The notes: generated by a model not told the origin, from the letters alone. A stretch of DNA of 64,000 nt from Lacisediminihabitans sp040549525 (GCF_040549525.1 NZ_JBEPTM010000002.1:62001-126000), one strand, 5' to 3'. Shown: positions 1 to 8,565, counted from the first letter of the stretch. Made by a program: numbers and translations.

Positions 1-64
1 TCTCTTCCTCGAGCTCGTAGATCGTGCGGAGGTACATCTCAGTGGTGTCAATGAGATCGGCCAT
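1..64 (-). CDS. ideR: IdeR/DtxR-family iron-dependent regulator (N-terminal fragment)
   Basis: Only the first 21 codons are inside the window; the gene runs off the left edge. The translation starts MADLIDTTEMYLRTIYELEE, which is the N-terminal helix of the winged helix domain of DtxR/IdeR repressors, where the D(T/T)EMYLRTI(Y)ELEE stretch is highly conserved. The family binds Fe(II) and represses iron uptake genes. It is divergent from serC, and a DtxR-type box lies 27 bases upstream, so it may regulate itself and its neighbour. Metal-binding residues lie outside the window and cannot be checked. Confidence 0.85.
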   Translation of the reverse strand, partial: MADLIDTTEMYLRTIYELEEE

Positions 65-90
65 CGTCGCCTCCTAACGCTGCTCGCTTC

Positions 91-109
91 TCAGGTAAGC
101 CTAACCTGC
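91..109. promoter_or_regulatory. Putative IdeR/DtxR operator between ideR and serC
   Basis: The 19 bases TCAGGTAAGCCTAACCTGC resemble the palindromic iron box TTAGGTTAGCCTAACCTAA (about 15 of 19 positions match, by eye). It sits between the two divergent start codons, where a repressor could control both. The assignment rests on the match and on the adjacent IdeR-like gene. Confidence 0.55.
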
Positions 110-159
110 GCCACAGCCCCGGCATTCCGTGCCGAAACCGCTCCCATAGAATTGGCCCC

Positions 160-1272
160 ATGCCGCAATTGACCATTCCCTCGTCCCTCCTGCCCGCCGA
201 CGGACGATTCGGCTGCGGCCCGTCCAAGGTGCGGGCGGAACAGCTGGCTCACCTTTCAAGCACGGGGGCGAACATCCTCGGGACGTCCCATCGCCAGGCA
301 CCGGTCAAGGACCTCGTCGGCCGGGTGCAGTCCGGGCTGTCGCAGCTCTTCCGCCTTCCCGACGGCTATGAGGTCGTCATCGGCAACGGCGGATCTACCG
401 CATTCTGGGATGCTGCCGCGTTCTCGCTCATCCAGAAGCGCAGCCAGAACCTCACCTTCGGCGAGTTCGGCTCCAAGTTCGCGCAGGCCGCGGGCGCCCC
501 ATTCCTCAAGGCGCCGATCGTGATCGATGCGCCCGCCGGATCCCGCAGCGAGATCGAGATCACCGCCGGCATCGACGTCTACGCCTGGCCGCACAACGAG
601 ACCTCCACGGGAGTGATGGCCCCGGTCATCCGCGCCGCCGGAGACCCGGGCGCCCTCACGGTGGTGGACGCGACGAGCGCGGCCGGCGGCATCGACTTCG
701 AGGCATCCGAGACCGACGTCTATTACTTCGCGCCGCAGAAGAACTTCGCCTCGGACGGCGGCCTGTGGTTCGGCCTCTTCTCCCCCGCCGCGATAGAGCG
801 GGTGGAGAGCATCGCGGCGAGCGAGCGCTGGATCCCGGAGTTCCTCAGCCTCAAGAACGCGGTGGACAACTCCCGCCTCAAGCAGACTCTCAACACCCCG
901 GCACTCTCGACCCTGCTGCTCATGGAGAACCAGATCGACTGGATCAACGGCAACGGCGGACTGGCCTGGGCGGATGCCCGCACCAGGGAGTCGTCCGCGG
1001 TGCTGTACGACTGGGCAGAGGCGTCGACCTATGCCACGCCCTTCGTCACTAACCCCGACCACCGTTCGCAGGTCGTCGTCACCATCGACTTCGCAGACAG
1101 CATCGACGCGGCCACCATCGCGAAGACCCTTCGCGCCAACGGCATCGTCGACACGGAGCCCTACCGCAAGCTCGGTCGCAACCAGTTGCGCGTCGCCACC
1201 TTCACCGCGATCGAGCCGGATGACGTGCGGGCCCTCGTCTCCTCCATCGAGTTCGTCGTGGAGAACAGCTGA
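160..1272 (+). CDS. serC: Phosphoserine transaminase
   Basis: This 370-residue class V aminotransferase makes 3-phosphoserine from 3-phosphohydroxypyruvate and glutamate, the second step of serine synthesis in the cytoplasm. It has the actinobacterial SerC form: an FGCGPSK opening around residue 17, the HRQAP stretch around 44, GNGGST around 76, and the cofactor-binding motif FAPQKNFASDGG, whose Lys would hold pyridoxal phosphate. Length is normal. It is divergent from the IdeR-like regulator and followed after 2 bases by the DUF2530 gene. Mycobacteria also keep serC next to the DUF3027 and DUF2530 genes, which supports the call. Confidence 0.93.
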   Translation: MPQLTIPSSLLPADGRFGCGPSKVRAEQLAHLSSTGANILGTSHRQAPVKDLVGRVQSGLSQLFRLPDGYEVVIGNGGSTAFWDAAAFSLIQKRSQNLTFGEFGSKFAQAAGAPFLKAPIVIDAPAGSRSEIEITAGIDVYAWPHNETSTGVMAPVIRAAGDPGALTVVDATSAAGGIDFEASETDVYYFAPQKNFASDGGLWFGLFSPAAIERVESIAASERWIPEFLSLKNAVDNSRLKQTLNTPALSTLLLMENQIDWINGNGGLAWADARTRESSAVLYDWAEASTYATPFVTNPDHRSQVVVTIDFADSIDAATIAKTLRANGIVDTEPYRKLGRNQLRVATFTAIEPDDVRALVSSIEFVVENS

Positions 1273-1274
1273 GC

Positions 1275-1508
1275 ATGCGGCTCTTCCTGAAGGACTCCGA
1301 ACGCCGCCCCGACCCCGTGCCGGTGAAGACGGATGACCGCCGCCCGCTGCTGGTGGGGCTGGCGATCTGGGTGGTCGCCACCATCATCGTGCTGCTCTTC
1401 CTGCGGCCGCTGAGCGACTCCGGCAACGGCCCCATCCTCTGGACCTGCGCCGTCGGAATCCTCCTCGGGCTCGCCGGCCTGATCTACGCGGCGAAGCGGC
1501 CGAAGTAG
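1275..1508 (+). CDS. DUF2530 small membrane protein
   Basis: A 77-residue protein with a charged N terminus and two hydrophobic segments (about residues 27-44 and 52-71) ending in a basic tail (AAKRPK). Size, topology and position just after serC match the actinobacterial DUF2530 family, whose function is not known. It starts 2 bases after the serC stop and is probably translated from the same mRNA. It converges on the DUF3027 gene with a 10-base gap. I infer an inner-membrane location only. Confidence 0.8.
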   Translation: MRLFLKDSERRPDPVPVKTDDRRPLLVGLAIWVVATIIVLLFLRPLSDSGNGPILWTCAVGILLGLAGLIYAAKRPK

Positions 1509-1518
1509 GTCGGTTCGG

Positions 1519-2214
1519 TCAGACGGAGCGCTCGTGCTCGTCCTCGGGATCGTCGAGATCGTCGAGGTCTGGATCGTCGTCGTCTGATTCGTCGTCGGCT
1601 TCGTCGTCGTCCGTCTCGTCGAGGTCGGTGTCGGTGTCGTCGTCCGTCTCGTCGAGGTCGTCGATGTCGACGCCGTCGAGGTCGCCGCCGTGAAGCACGT
1701 CACTCCCGAGGTCGTCGTCGTCATCATCATCGTCGGACTCGTCGTCCTCTGAATCCTCGTCGTCCGATTCGTCGTCATCGGACTCATCCGACTCGTCATC
1801 GTCATCATCGTCGTCGAGCTCGTCGTTGGACTCGTCATCCTCCACCGCCGTGTCCTGGGCAGCGGTGTAGTCGGCGAGGCGATCCACCCACGGCACCCAC
1901 GCCGGCGACAGCAGGGCATCGTCACCCGGAGTGAGTTCCGTCTCGAGCACGCTCGCCGGAGTGTCCTCGAGATGGGCGATGCTCACGGTCCAACGCCAGC
2001 CCGGGTAGCCCGAGAGCAGCGTTTCGAAGTAGACCGTGGTCACGCCTTCGCCGCTGTCGATCGATCCCGCGGGGTCGCCGATGGACTCGGCCGAGGTGAT
2101 CTCGAGCAGCGCGGTCCGCCCCAGGTCGAAGTCGGAGTCGAGCGCCACAGAAGCTGGCACCTCCGAATCCGAAGCGACGGAAGAGGAAGCCGCCGAATCA
2201 GGCATCGAGTTCAT
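1519..2214 (-). CDS. DUF3027 protein with a long acidic C-terminal tail
   Basis: A 231-residue protein. The central part (about residues 40-115) has the DUF3027 pattern: GYPGWRWTVSIA, then LTPGDDALLSPAWVPW. The function of the family is unknown. The C-terminal ~110 residues are almost pure Asp, Glu and Ser with some Thr, with runs of 7-8 Asp. The opposite strand of this low-complexity DNA gives a Thr/Met-rich shadow reading frame that is not a gene. The start at 2214 overlaps the end of the upstream cold-shock gene by 17 bases; an alternative ATG at 2205 overlaps by 8. Both starts imply translational coupling. Confidence 0.82.
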   Translation of the reverse strand: MNSMPDSAASSSVASDSEVPASVALDSDFDLGRTALLEITSAESIGDPAGSIDSGEGVTTVYFETLLSGYPGWRWTVSIAHLEDTPASVLETELTPGDDALLSPAWVPWVDRLADYTAAQDTAVEDDESNDELDDDDDDDESDESDDDESDDEDSEDDESDDDDDDDDLGSDVLHGGDLDGVDIDDLDETDDDTDTDLDETDDDEADDESDDDDPDLDDLDDPEDEHERSV

Positions 2215-2578
2215 CCGCGACCTTGCGCAGCATCGCGGCGATCGTCTTGCCGTGCTTGCTGTCGGGGTAGCGGCCGCGCTTGAGGTTGGTGCCGATTCCG
2301 TCGAGGAGCTTCACCAGATCCTCGACGATGATCGACATGTCATCCGCGGGCTTGCGGCTCAGCTTCGCGAGGCTCGGGGGCGCTTCGAGCACCCGCACCG
2401 AGAGCGCCTGGGCGCCGCGCTTGCCATCGGCGATGCCGAATTCGAGTTTGGCGCCGGCCTTGACCGTGGTGCCGGCGGGAAGCGCGGAGGCGTGAAGGAA
2501 GACCTCCTGGCCGTCATCAGAACTGATGAAGCCGAAGCCCTTCTCTTCGTCGTAGAACTTGACCTTGCCGGTGGGCAT
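2198..2578 (-). CDS. Cold-shock-domain protein with C-terminal extension
   Basis: The protein has 126 residues, longer than the usual 66-70 of bacterial Csp proteins. Residues 1-66 form the cold-shock fold, with the RNA-binding motifs KGFGFIS (13-19) and EVFLHAS (25-31). A further 60 residues carry basic and alpha-helical sequence (for example the segment around KRGRYPDSKHGKT). Extended Csp proteins of this kind sit next to the DUF3027 gene in other actinobacteria. It would bind single-stranded nucleic acid in the cytoplasm. The stop overlaps the start of the DUF3027 gene, so the two are one operon. Confidence 0.88.
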   Translation of the reverse strand: MPTGKVKFYDEEKGFGFISSDDGQEVFLHASALPAGTTVKAGAKLEFGIADGKRGAQALSVRVLEAPPSLAKLSRKPADDMSIIVEDLVKLLDGIGTNLKRGRYPDSKHGKTIAAMLRKVADELDA

Positions 2579-2646
2579 GGCGGTACCTCTTTCACTTGGC
2601 TGTGCCCGTAAGCCTACGGGGAGTCGGGGGCCGTATCCTTAGGACT

Positions 2647-2958
2647 GTGGCAAAAGAAACCCCGGTGACCATTCATCGTAACGAACGAGTGCTGGCCTTC
2701 ATGATCGCAGGGATCGTGGGCCTGTCGATAGTGGCGTTCCTCACGGTGATCATCGCCACGGCATCGGGCCTGCCGGGCAACCAGTTCCAGGGCGGATTCT
2801 GGCAGGCGGTGGCCCTGCTTCCTGGTGTCGGACTGCCCATCGGATTCCTCCTCATCATCGTGCTGATCGTCATCAGCGGCATCCGGCGCAGTCGCGAGGC
2901 GAAATCCGCAACGTCCGCGCCAGCGCGCACCACCCGCAACACCAGCACGAAGAAATAG
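2647..2958 (+). CDS. Small two-helix membrane protein
   Basis: I start this at GTG 2647 (AKETPVTIHRNERVLAF), because upstream codons in the frame are a basic, non-conserved-looking extension. The 103-residue product has two hydrophobic segments (about residues 14-38 and 53-75) and a basic, Thr/Ser-rich tail. Similar small proteins in Microbacteriaceae are sometimes labelled as multidrug transporter ATPases, but there is no ATPase motif here. It stands alone between the divergent csp gene and the helicase-associated gene. Function unknown. Confidence 0.7.
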   Translation: MAKETPVTIHRNERVLAFMIAGIVGLSIVAFLTVIIATASGLPGNQFQGGFWQAVALLPGVGLPIGFLLIIVLIVISGIRRSREAKSATSAPARTTRNTSTKK

Positions 2959-3035
2959 CACGCAGCGATTCAGCGGTGCCGCTGATCTGATGCCACCGAA
3001 CGGGGGCCGCTGGACCAAGGAACGGGTGGGCAGAC

Positions 3036-4907
3036 ATGAGTGACACCCTGTCCCTGGCGACGCGCCTCCGCGCAATGGACGACACGGCCCTCGCCGCAAC
3101 TCTGCGGGCGCGGGAGATTTCGCCTTCCGGCATCAAGGACTTCTTCGACCTAGCCGAGGCCTTCCTCGATCGCGCGTCCATCCAGCAGACCCTCATGCGC
3201 CTCGACCGGGAGACGCTCGCGGTGCTCGCCGCGATCGGGCAACTCACCGAGGAGACGGAAACGCCCACCGCCACGGACATCGCCACACGACTCTCCGCCC
3301 TCGCCGGGCGTGAGGTGTCGGCCGAGTCCGTCGCCGAGCGCGTTTCCGGAGCATACACCCTTCTCCTCGTCGAAGCCGAGTCCCAGCGATTCGCCGCCTA
3401 CGGCAGCGTTCGCGACCAGCTGCGCTCCTGGCCGGCTTTCGGGCTCCCCTCTCTCGCGGACCTCGCCTCGACGAACGCCCCGGCCGCCCTCGAACCGGTG
3501 CCGGATGTCGATCGCCGATTCATCGACCGCCTGGGTGCCGAACGCGCCTTCGCCGCCATCACCGCGATCACGGAGCTCCTCGTCGAGGTGGAGCGAGACC
3601 CCGCCCGCGAACTGGCGAAGGGCGGCGTCGCCCTGCCCGACAGCAAGCGTCTCGCGCACGCGATGAGCGTCGATCTCGAATCGGTCGCCGTCTTTCTCGC
3701 AGTGGCCGACCGCGCCGGGCTGGTGGCGCGTGAGACCGGATCGTGGATGATCACCGACAGCGGCGGCGCCTGGCTGCAGCGCTCGACGGGAGCACGCTGG
3801 GCAACTCTCGGCGGCGCCTGGTTCGAGCGCCTGCCCGCCGACATCCGGCAGCTCCTCGGCGAGCGCACCCACGCTCTCTGGGGTGCCGGCCTGCGCGGGT
3901 ACATCGACTGGCTGTATCCGGCGGGCGGTGACTGGATGGACGAACGCATCGGCGCCTACACCCGCGACGCCGAGCTGCTGGGCATCACCGCCAACCAGGC
4001 GCCCACCGGACCCGGGTCGCTGCTGCTCGCCCACGGCATCCAGCTCGCGGAGGAGGCGATGACCGCGCTGCTGCCCACAGAGGTCGAGCAGGTGTATCTG
4101 CAGCACGACCTCTCGGTGGTCGCACCAGGGCCGCTGACGCCCCGGGTGGATGCCCGGCTGCGGTCCCTCGCCGACGTGGAGAGCCGCGCGCTCGCCTCGA
4201 GCTACCGAGTGTCCACCTCGAGCGTCAATCGGGCGATGGCCGCGGGCGAGACCGCGGAATCGATCCTGGAGTTTCTCGGTGGCATCTCGCTCACCGGCAT
4301 CCCCCAGCCGCTCAACTACCTCATCGGCGAGGCATCCAGCCGCTACGGACAGGTGAGGGTGGGCAGCATCGCCGATCCGAGACCGGATGCCCGCAGCTAC
4401 ATCCGCTCCGAAGACGAGTTGCTCATCGGCACGATCCTCGTGGACCAGAGCCTCTCCTCCCTCGGCTTCGAACGCACCTCTGCCTCCAGGGCGCAGAGTC
4501 GCTTCCCCCTCGACGTGGTGTTCTGGTCGCTGAGCGACGCGCGCTATCCCGTGGCCGCGGAGGATGCTGCCGGTGAGATCGTGGCATTGCGCCGGCAACG
4601 CCACGCCAAGGCGGTAGCTGCTGCGGGCATCAACCCGGTGGACGCGCTCATCGAACGGCTGCGCCTCGGCGGTGAACCGGAGGACGAAGAAACGGGACAT
4701 GCGTGGCTGATCCGCCAACTGGATGCCGCGATCAAGGCCAAGACCCCTCTCACGGTGACGGTGACCATGCCGAACGGCACCCTCGTGGACTACCAACTCG
4801 AGCCGACGAGCGTCGCCGGTGGGCGCCTGCGCGGCCGCGACAACCGCGCCGCGATCGAGCGCACCCTGCCGCTGTCGCGCATAGCGGGCATCTCCCCGGC
4901 GAAGTAG
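3036..4907 (+). CDS. Helicase-associated winged-helix protein (Rv0862c-like)
   Basis: A 623-residue soluble protein of the actinobacterial family that accompanies the XPB helicase. The N-terminal half is made of winged-helix-like repeats (RDTLALATRLRAMDD-like opening, then LPADIRQLLGERTHALWGAG). The C-terminal ~150 residues correspond to the helicase C-terminal-like domain annotated in the family, ending with a TVTMPNGTLVDYQLEPTSV stretch typical of the WYL-like fold. There is no Walker motif, so it is not a helicase itself. The XPB gene lies 1.8 kb downstream; in mycobacteria the two are neighbours. Here a repeat element and a PadR/HAAS pair separate them. Confidence 0.8.
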   Translation: MSDTLSLATRLRAMDDTALAATLRAREISPSGIKDFFDLAEAFLDRASIQQTLMRLDRETLAVLAAIGQLTEETETPTATDIATRLSALAGREVSAESVAERVSGAYTLLLVEAESQRFAAYGSVRDQLRSWPAFGLPSLADLASTNAPAALEPVPDVDRRFIDRLGAERAFAAITAITELLVEVERDPARELAKGGVALPDSKRLAHAMSVDLESVAVFLAVADRAGLVARETGSWMITDSGGAWLQRSTGARWATLGGAWFERLPADIRQLLGERTHALWGAGLRGYIDWLYPAGGDWMDERIGAYTRDAELLGITANQAPTGPGSLLLAHGIQLAEEAMTALLPTEVEQVYLQHDLSVVAPGPLTPRVDARLRSLADVESRALASSYRVSTSSVNRAMAAGETAESILEFLGGISLTGIPQPLNYLIGEASSRYGQVRVGSIADPRPDARSYIRSEDELLIGTILVDQSLSSLGFERTSASRAQSRFPLDVVFWSLSDARYPVAAEDAAGEIVALRRQRHAKAVAAAGINPVDALIERLRLGGEPEDEETGHAWLIRQLDAAIKAKTPLTVTVTMPNGTLVDYQLEPTSVAGGRLRGRDNRAAIERTLPLSRIAGISPAK

Positions 4908-4921
4908 CCCCGCTCCCCCCG

Positions 4922-5013
4922 GCATAACTCCTGCAGTTTGGGATGCCTCAGGGGCGCACCCCCGTGGCCGTTGTGCATGCTCTGCTGGCGGCACCATATT
5001 GCAGGAGTTATGC
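4922..5013. repeat. Palindromic intergenic repeat family A, copy 1
   Basis: The ends are a perfect 14-base inverted repeat, GCATAACTCCTGCA at 4922-4935 and its complement at 5000-5013. The right half shares a conserved block with copy 2 (6546-6647): CCCCCGTGGC then a variable base, then GCATGCTCTGCTGGCGGCA. Both copies lie in the same orientation. It occupies the gap between the helicase-associated gene and padR. Confidence 0.8.
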
Positions 5014-5117
5014 AATTCGATCGCTCCGGCGTGACGGAATGTCGTGGTACACAGTAGCGCGCAATGCACAGTAGTGTGGGATCCGTCGGACTCATGGGCA
5101 CTGGGACAAGGAGATCA

Positions 5118-5477
5118 ATGGACACCACGCAATTACTGAAGGGGGTACTGGACGTCGCGGTGCTCGCTGCCATCAAAGATGATGACGGATACGGCTATGA
5201 CATCGTGCGAAGGCTGAGGGGCGCCGGACTCGACGAGGTGGGGGATGCGTCGGTGTACGGAACTCTGCGGCGGCTCTACACCGCGGGGGTCGTTTCGAGC
5301 TACGTTGCGCCGTCCGATGGCGGTCCCCATCGCAAGTACTACAGCATCAACGCCCAGGGGCGGCAGATGCTCGCCGACCAGCGCACCAGCTGGGCCAAGT
5401 TCGTCGACACCATGTCGGTGCTCCTCGACCAGACCACTCACCACCCACAGCTTCGAACGATCGGGGAGAAATCATGA
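5118..5477 (+). CDS. PadR-family transcriptional regulator
   Basis: A 119-residue PadR-type winged helix. The pattern LLKGVLDVAVLAAI then YGYDIVRRL and SVYGTLRRLYTAGVVSSY is the canonical PadR DNA-binding helix set, followed by a C-terminal dimerisation helix. The start at ATG 5118 follows a good ribosome site (AAGGAG at 5108-5113); an in-frame extension to 5064 has none. The last four bases overlap the HAAS membrane gene, the standard partner of this PadR type. The pair probably controls itself, as PadR proteins often do. It is flanked on both sides by family A repeats. Confidence 0.9.
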   Translation: MDTTQLLKGVLDVAVLAAIKDDDGYGYDIVRRLRGAGLDEVGDASVYGTLRRLYTAGVVSSYVAPSDGGPHRKYYSINAQGRQMLADQRTSWAKFVDTMSVLLDQTTHHPQLRTIGEKS

Positions 5478-6532
5478 CAACCGCCACTTCCATCGACCAG
5501 ACGATCGCCGACTTCGCGGCCCGCGTTCGCCGGAGGCTCGATGACCTCCCCGACGAGGAGATCGAAGATCTCACCGAGGGGCTCGAGGCTGACCTCACGG
5601 AGAAGGCGCTCGACGAAGAACTCGGCGATCCCGATGCCTACGCCATCGAACTGCGCTCCGCCGCGGGACTTCCGCCCCGTGCGGCCAAGAGCGTGATGCC
5701 GTGGTCGATTGAAAGCATCAGACTCATGCGGGCACGCACGACGAGCCGCATCCGACGAAATCGCACCGCGGGTGCCGTTCTCGATTTCGCGGTCATTCTC
5801 CGACCCGCCTGGTGGATGCTCCGCGCCTGGGCGGCTTTCGAACTAGCAATACTTATCGCAGGAGGGCGGGGCATCGTCTCGGCCCTGCCCGACACCCCAT
5901 TTCGATGGTTCATCTTCGCAGCGCTCGCTATCGTGAGCGTGCAGTGGGGGCGCAATCTCTGGCTCCCTCGCTGGATGAAGTTGGTCAGAGATCTCGTGAA
6001 CATCGTGGCAATACTAGCCCTGCCGTTTCTGTTGACCGCGCTTGCCAGCTCCTCGGGCTGGGCCTACGCGCAATCCGTGAACGTGCAACCGGAGTCCGTT
6101 CCGGCCGGGCTCACGCGCAATGGCGGGTCGGTCACAAACATCTTCGCCTATGACGCGAACGGCGCCCCGATCACCGGTGTGCAACTGTTCGACCAGAACG
6201 GAAAGCCGCTCTCGTCGAAACCCCCGGGTGAAGACTTCACGACGATGAGCGATGGCAGAATGCTCGTGCCAAGCACGGAGGTCACAAATGGAAACGGGTG
6301 GAATGTCTACCCTCTCGAATCCATTCCCATGAATTCGATCGACAATATGACAGGAAGACCACGAGCGGATGCGACGGCCACCCCGGTGCAGGCACCATTC
6401 GCCCGAGTGCAACCGCTACTCACTCCACCACCCCTGCGCGACGGCAGCGGCGTGACGCCCGCGCCCGCGGCAACCAACGAACCTCCAGCATCTTCGGAAC
6501 CGCCGGCATCTTCCGCGCCGCCTACCCCCTGA
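5474..6532 (+). CDS. HAAS-domain membrane protein, partner of PadR
   Basis: 352 residues. The N-terminal ~70 residues match the HAAS/DUF1700 signalling helix pattern (DFAARVRRRLDDLPDEEIEDL, then a conserved GDPDAYA). Hydrophobic segments follow at roughly residues 113-133, 145-160 and 178-200. The C-terminal part is predicted extracytoplasmic and ends in a Pro/Ser/Glu-rich tail (residues 330-352). It overlaps padR by 4 bases, so translation is coupled. HAAS proteins usually couple a membrane event to the PadR regulator; the signal is unknown. Confidence 0.82.
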   Translation: MTTATSIDQTIADFAARVRRRLDDLPDEEIEDLTEGLEADLTEKALDEELGDPDAYAIELRSAAGLPPRAAKSVMPWSIESIRLMRARTTSRIRRNRTAGAVLDFAVILRPAWWMLRAWAAFELAILIAGGRGIVSALPDTPFRWFIFAALAIVSVQWGRNLWLPRWMKLVRDLVNIVAILALPFLLTALASSSGWAYAQSVNVQPESVPAGLTRNGGSVTNIFAYDANGAPITGVQLFDQNGKPLSSKPPGEDFTTMSDGRMLVPSTEVTNGNGWNVYPLESIPMNSIDNMTGRPRADATATPVQAPFARVQPLLTPPPLRDGSGVTPAPAATNEPPASSEPPASSAPPTP

Positions 6533-6545
6533 GCGCCGACCTCTC

Positions 6546-6647
6546 CCCCGGCGTAACTCCTGCAATTTGAGAAGCACCACGCGTTTGCCCCCGTGGCTGT
6601 TGCGCATGCTCTGCTGGCGGCACCACATTGCAGGAGTTATGCCGGGG
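6546..6647. repeat. Palindromic intergenic repeat family A, copy 2
   Basis: Terminal inverted repeats of 21 bases (6546-6566 and 6627-6647) with one mismatch. The outer part is CCCCGGC, the inner part TAACTCCTGCAAT. Inner sequence matches copy 1 over about 45 bases at the right-hand side and is diverged on the left. The two copies are direct repeats around the padR-HAAS operon. Confidence 0.82.
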
Positions 6648-6707
6648 CGAGCGTCGAGAGAAGGCCCCAACCGACGACCACCCACCAGCGTGACCTAGGC
6701 TTGCGAG

Positions 6708-8375
6708 GTGGATGCGCTGTCTGGACCCCTGATCGTGCAGAGCGACCGCACCGTGCTGCTGGAGGTCGCGCACCCCGCCGCCGAGGATGCCCGGCACGAC
6801 CTCGCCGTGTTCGCCGAACTCGAGCGCGCACCCGAGCACATCCACACGTATCGCATCACCCGCCTCGGCCTCTGGAACGCCCGCGCCGCCGGCCACACCG
6901 CCGAAAACATGCTCGACACGCTCGAGAAGTACTCCAAGTTCCCCATCCCCCAGAGCGTCTCGATCGACATCGCCGAGACCGTCGGCCGTTACGGTCGACT
7001 CGTCATCGAGCGCGATGAGAACGGCACCCTCATGCTGCGCTCGACGGATGCCGCGGTGCTGAGCGAGATCGTGCGGGCCAAGCGCATCGCGCCCCTGCTC
7101 TTCCTCCCGGAGGACCAGCGCGGCAAGGGTCCCGCGATCGACCGCTATCAGATCCAGGCCTGGGCGCGCGGGCAGGTGAAGCAGGAGCTGGTCAAGCTCG
7201 GCTGGCCGGCGGAGGATCTCGCCGGATACACCCCGGGCACGCCGCATCCGATCGCCCTCGATACCAGCGAGTGGAACCTGCGCGAGTACCAGAATCACGC
7301 GGTGTCGAGCTTCGTGGACGGCGGATCGGGAGTCGTCGTACTGCCCTGTGGCGCGGGCAAGACCCTCGTCGGCGCCGGCGCGATGGCGAGGGTCGAGACC
7401 ACGACGCTGATCCTCGTGACCAACACCGTCTCCGCGCGGCAGTGGCGGGCGGAGCTCCTCAAGCGCACGACGCTCACCGAGGATGAGATCGGCGAGTACT
7501 CCGGCCAGGTCAAAGAGGTGAAGCCCGTCACGATCGCGACGTACCAGATCCTCACGGCGAAGCGAAAGGGCGAGTACGCCCACCTAGCCCTGCTCGATGC
7601 CCTGGACTGGGGACTCGTTATCTACGACGAAGTGCACCTTCTGCCGGCTCCCGTCTTCAAGCTCACCGCCGAGCTTCAGGCGCGACGACGCCTCGGCCTC
7701 ACCGCCACCCTCGTGCGCGAGGACGGTCGCGAGGGGGATGTCTTCAGCCTCATCGGGCCCAAGCGGTTCGACGCGCCATGGAAGGAGATCGAGGCTCAGG
7801 GCTTCATCTCGCCGGCTTCGTGCTTCGAGGTGCGCATCGACCTGCCCCCGCAGGAGCGGCTCGAGTACGCGGCCTCCGCCGACGACGAGCGCTACCGGCT
7901 CGCGGCGACCGCGCCGGCCAAGCTGCAGGTCGTGCGCGACCTGGTGAAGAAGCATGCGGGCGAGCGGATTCTGGTGATCGGGCAGTACCTCGACCAGATC
8001 GACACTCTCGCCGAGGTTCTCGACGCGCCGAAACTCACCGGATCGACGCCGATCGAGGAACGCGAACGGCTCTACCAGGCCTTCCGCGAGGGCGAGATCA
8101 CCGTGCTCGTCGTCTCGAAGGTCGCCAACTTCTCCGTGGACCTTCCCGAGGCGACCGTGGCCATCCAGGTCTCCGGCAGCTTCGGATCGCGCCAGGAGGA
8201 AGCCCAGCGCCTCGGCCGACTCCTGCGCCCGAAGGAGAGCGGGCTTCCCGCCAACTTCTACACGCTGGTCGCCCGCGACACCGTCGACCAGGACTTCGCC
8301 CAGAACCGCCAGCGCTTCCTCGCGGAGCAGGGCTACAGCTACACGATCCTGGACGGCGACCAGATCGCGGCCTGA
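6708..8375 (+). CDS. XPB/ERCC3-family DNA helicase
   Basis: 555-residue superfamily 2 helicase of the XPB type, a 3'-5' DNA translocase. Motif I is PCGAGKT (residues 213-219), motif II DEVH (307-310), and motif VI around QEEAQRLGRLLRPK. The N-terminal ~180 residues hold the damage-recognition-like domain with the AAGHTAENML segment. Length is normal for bacterial XPB. The start is GTG 6708, only 60 bases after repeat A2. Its likely partner, the helicase-associated protein, is at 3036-4907. Confidence 0.92.
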   Translation: MDALSGPLIVQSDRTVLLEVAHPAAEDARHDLAVFAELERAPEHIHTYRITRLGLWNARAAGHTAENMLDTLEKYSKFPIPQSVSIDIAETVGRYGRLVIERDENGTLMLRSTDAAVLSEIVRAKRIAPLLFLPEDQRGKGPAIDRYQIQAWARGQVKQELVKLGWPAEDLAGYTPGTPHPIALDTSEWNLREYQNHAVSSFVDGGSGVVVLPCGAGKTLVGAGAMARVETTTLILVTNTVSARQWRAELLKRTTLTEDEIGEYSGQVKEVKPVTIATYQILTAKRKGEYAHLALLDALDWGLVIYDEVHLLPAPVFKLTAELQARRRLGLTATLVREDGREGDVFSLIGPKRFDAPWKEIEAQGFISPASCFEVRIDLPPQERLEYAASADDERYRLAATAPAKLQVVRDLVKKHAGERILVIGQYLDQIDTLAEVLDAPKLTGSTPIEERERLYQAFREGEITVLVVSKVANFSVDLPEATVAIQVSGSFGSRQEEAQRLGRLLRPKESGLPANFYTLVARDTVDQDFAQNRQRFLAEQGYSYTILDGDQIAA

Positions 8376-8412
8376 GGCCCAGGTCAGCGCTCGTCTCCCG
8401 GCAGTGCCACTT

Positions 8413-8513
8413 TCATCATTCAGGAAGGTGTGGTGCTGGAGTTACCGGTGGGCTTGGTGAGCTCCCGGGAGTTGACTCTTTGCCCAGGGGTCACAGAACC
8501 TCCTGAATGATGA
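8413..8513. repeat. Palindromic intergenic repeat family B, copy 1
   Basis: A 101-base element bounded by TCATCATTCAGGAAGGT (8413-8429) and the near complement ACCTCCTGAATGATGA (8498-8513). The second copy at 37426-37526 is also exactly 101 bases and matches in inverse orientation, best over the first 27 bases and the last ~22; the middle differs. It lies between two convergent genes, 37 bases after the XPB stop. Confidence 0.8.
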
Positions 8514-8565
8514 GGGGCGACGGGCTGCAGGGAGCGGCTGCAGGGTGCGGCGGGGTGCGCTCGGT

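Noticed and set aside
1161..1925. Thr/Met-rich minus-strand frame.
   Set aside because: An out-of-frame reading of the DNA for the acidic tail of the DUF3027 protein and of serC.
3150..5069. 639-residue minus-strand frame opposite the helicase-associated gene.
   Set aside because: Arg/Gly/His-rich shadow, no domain pattern; the plus-strand gene explains the region.
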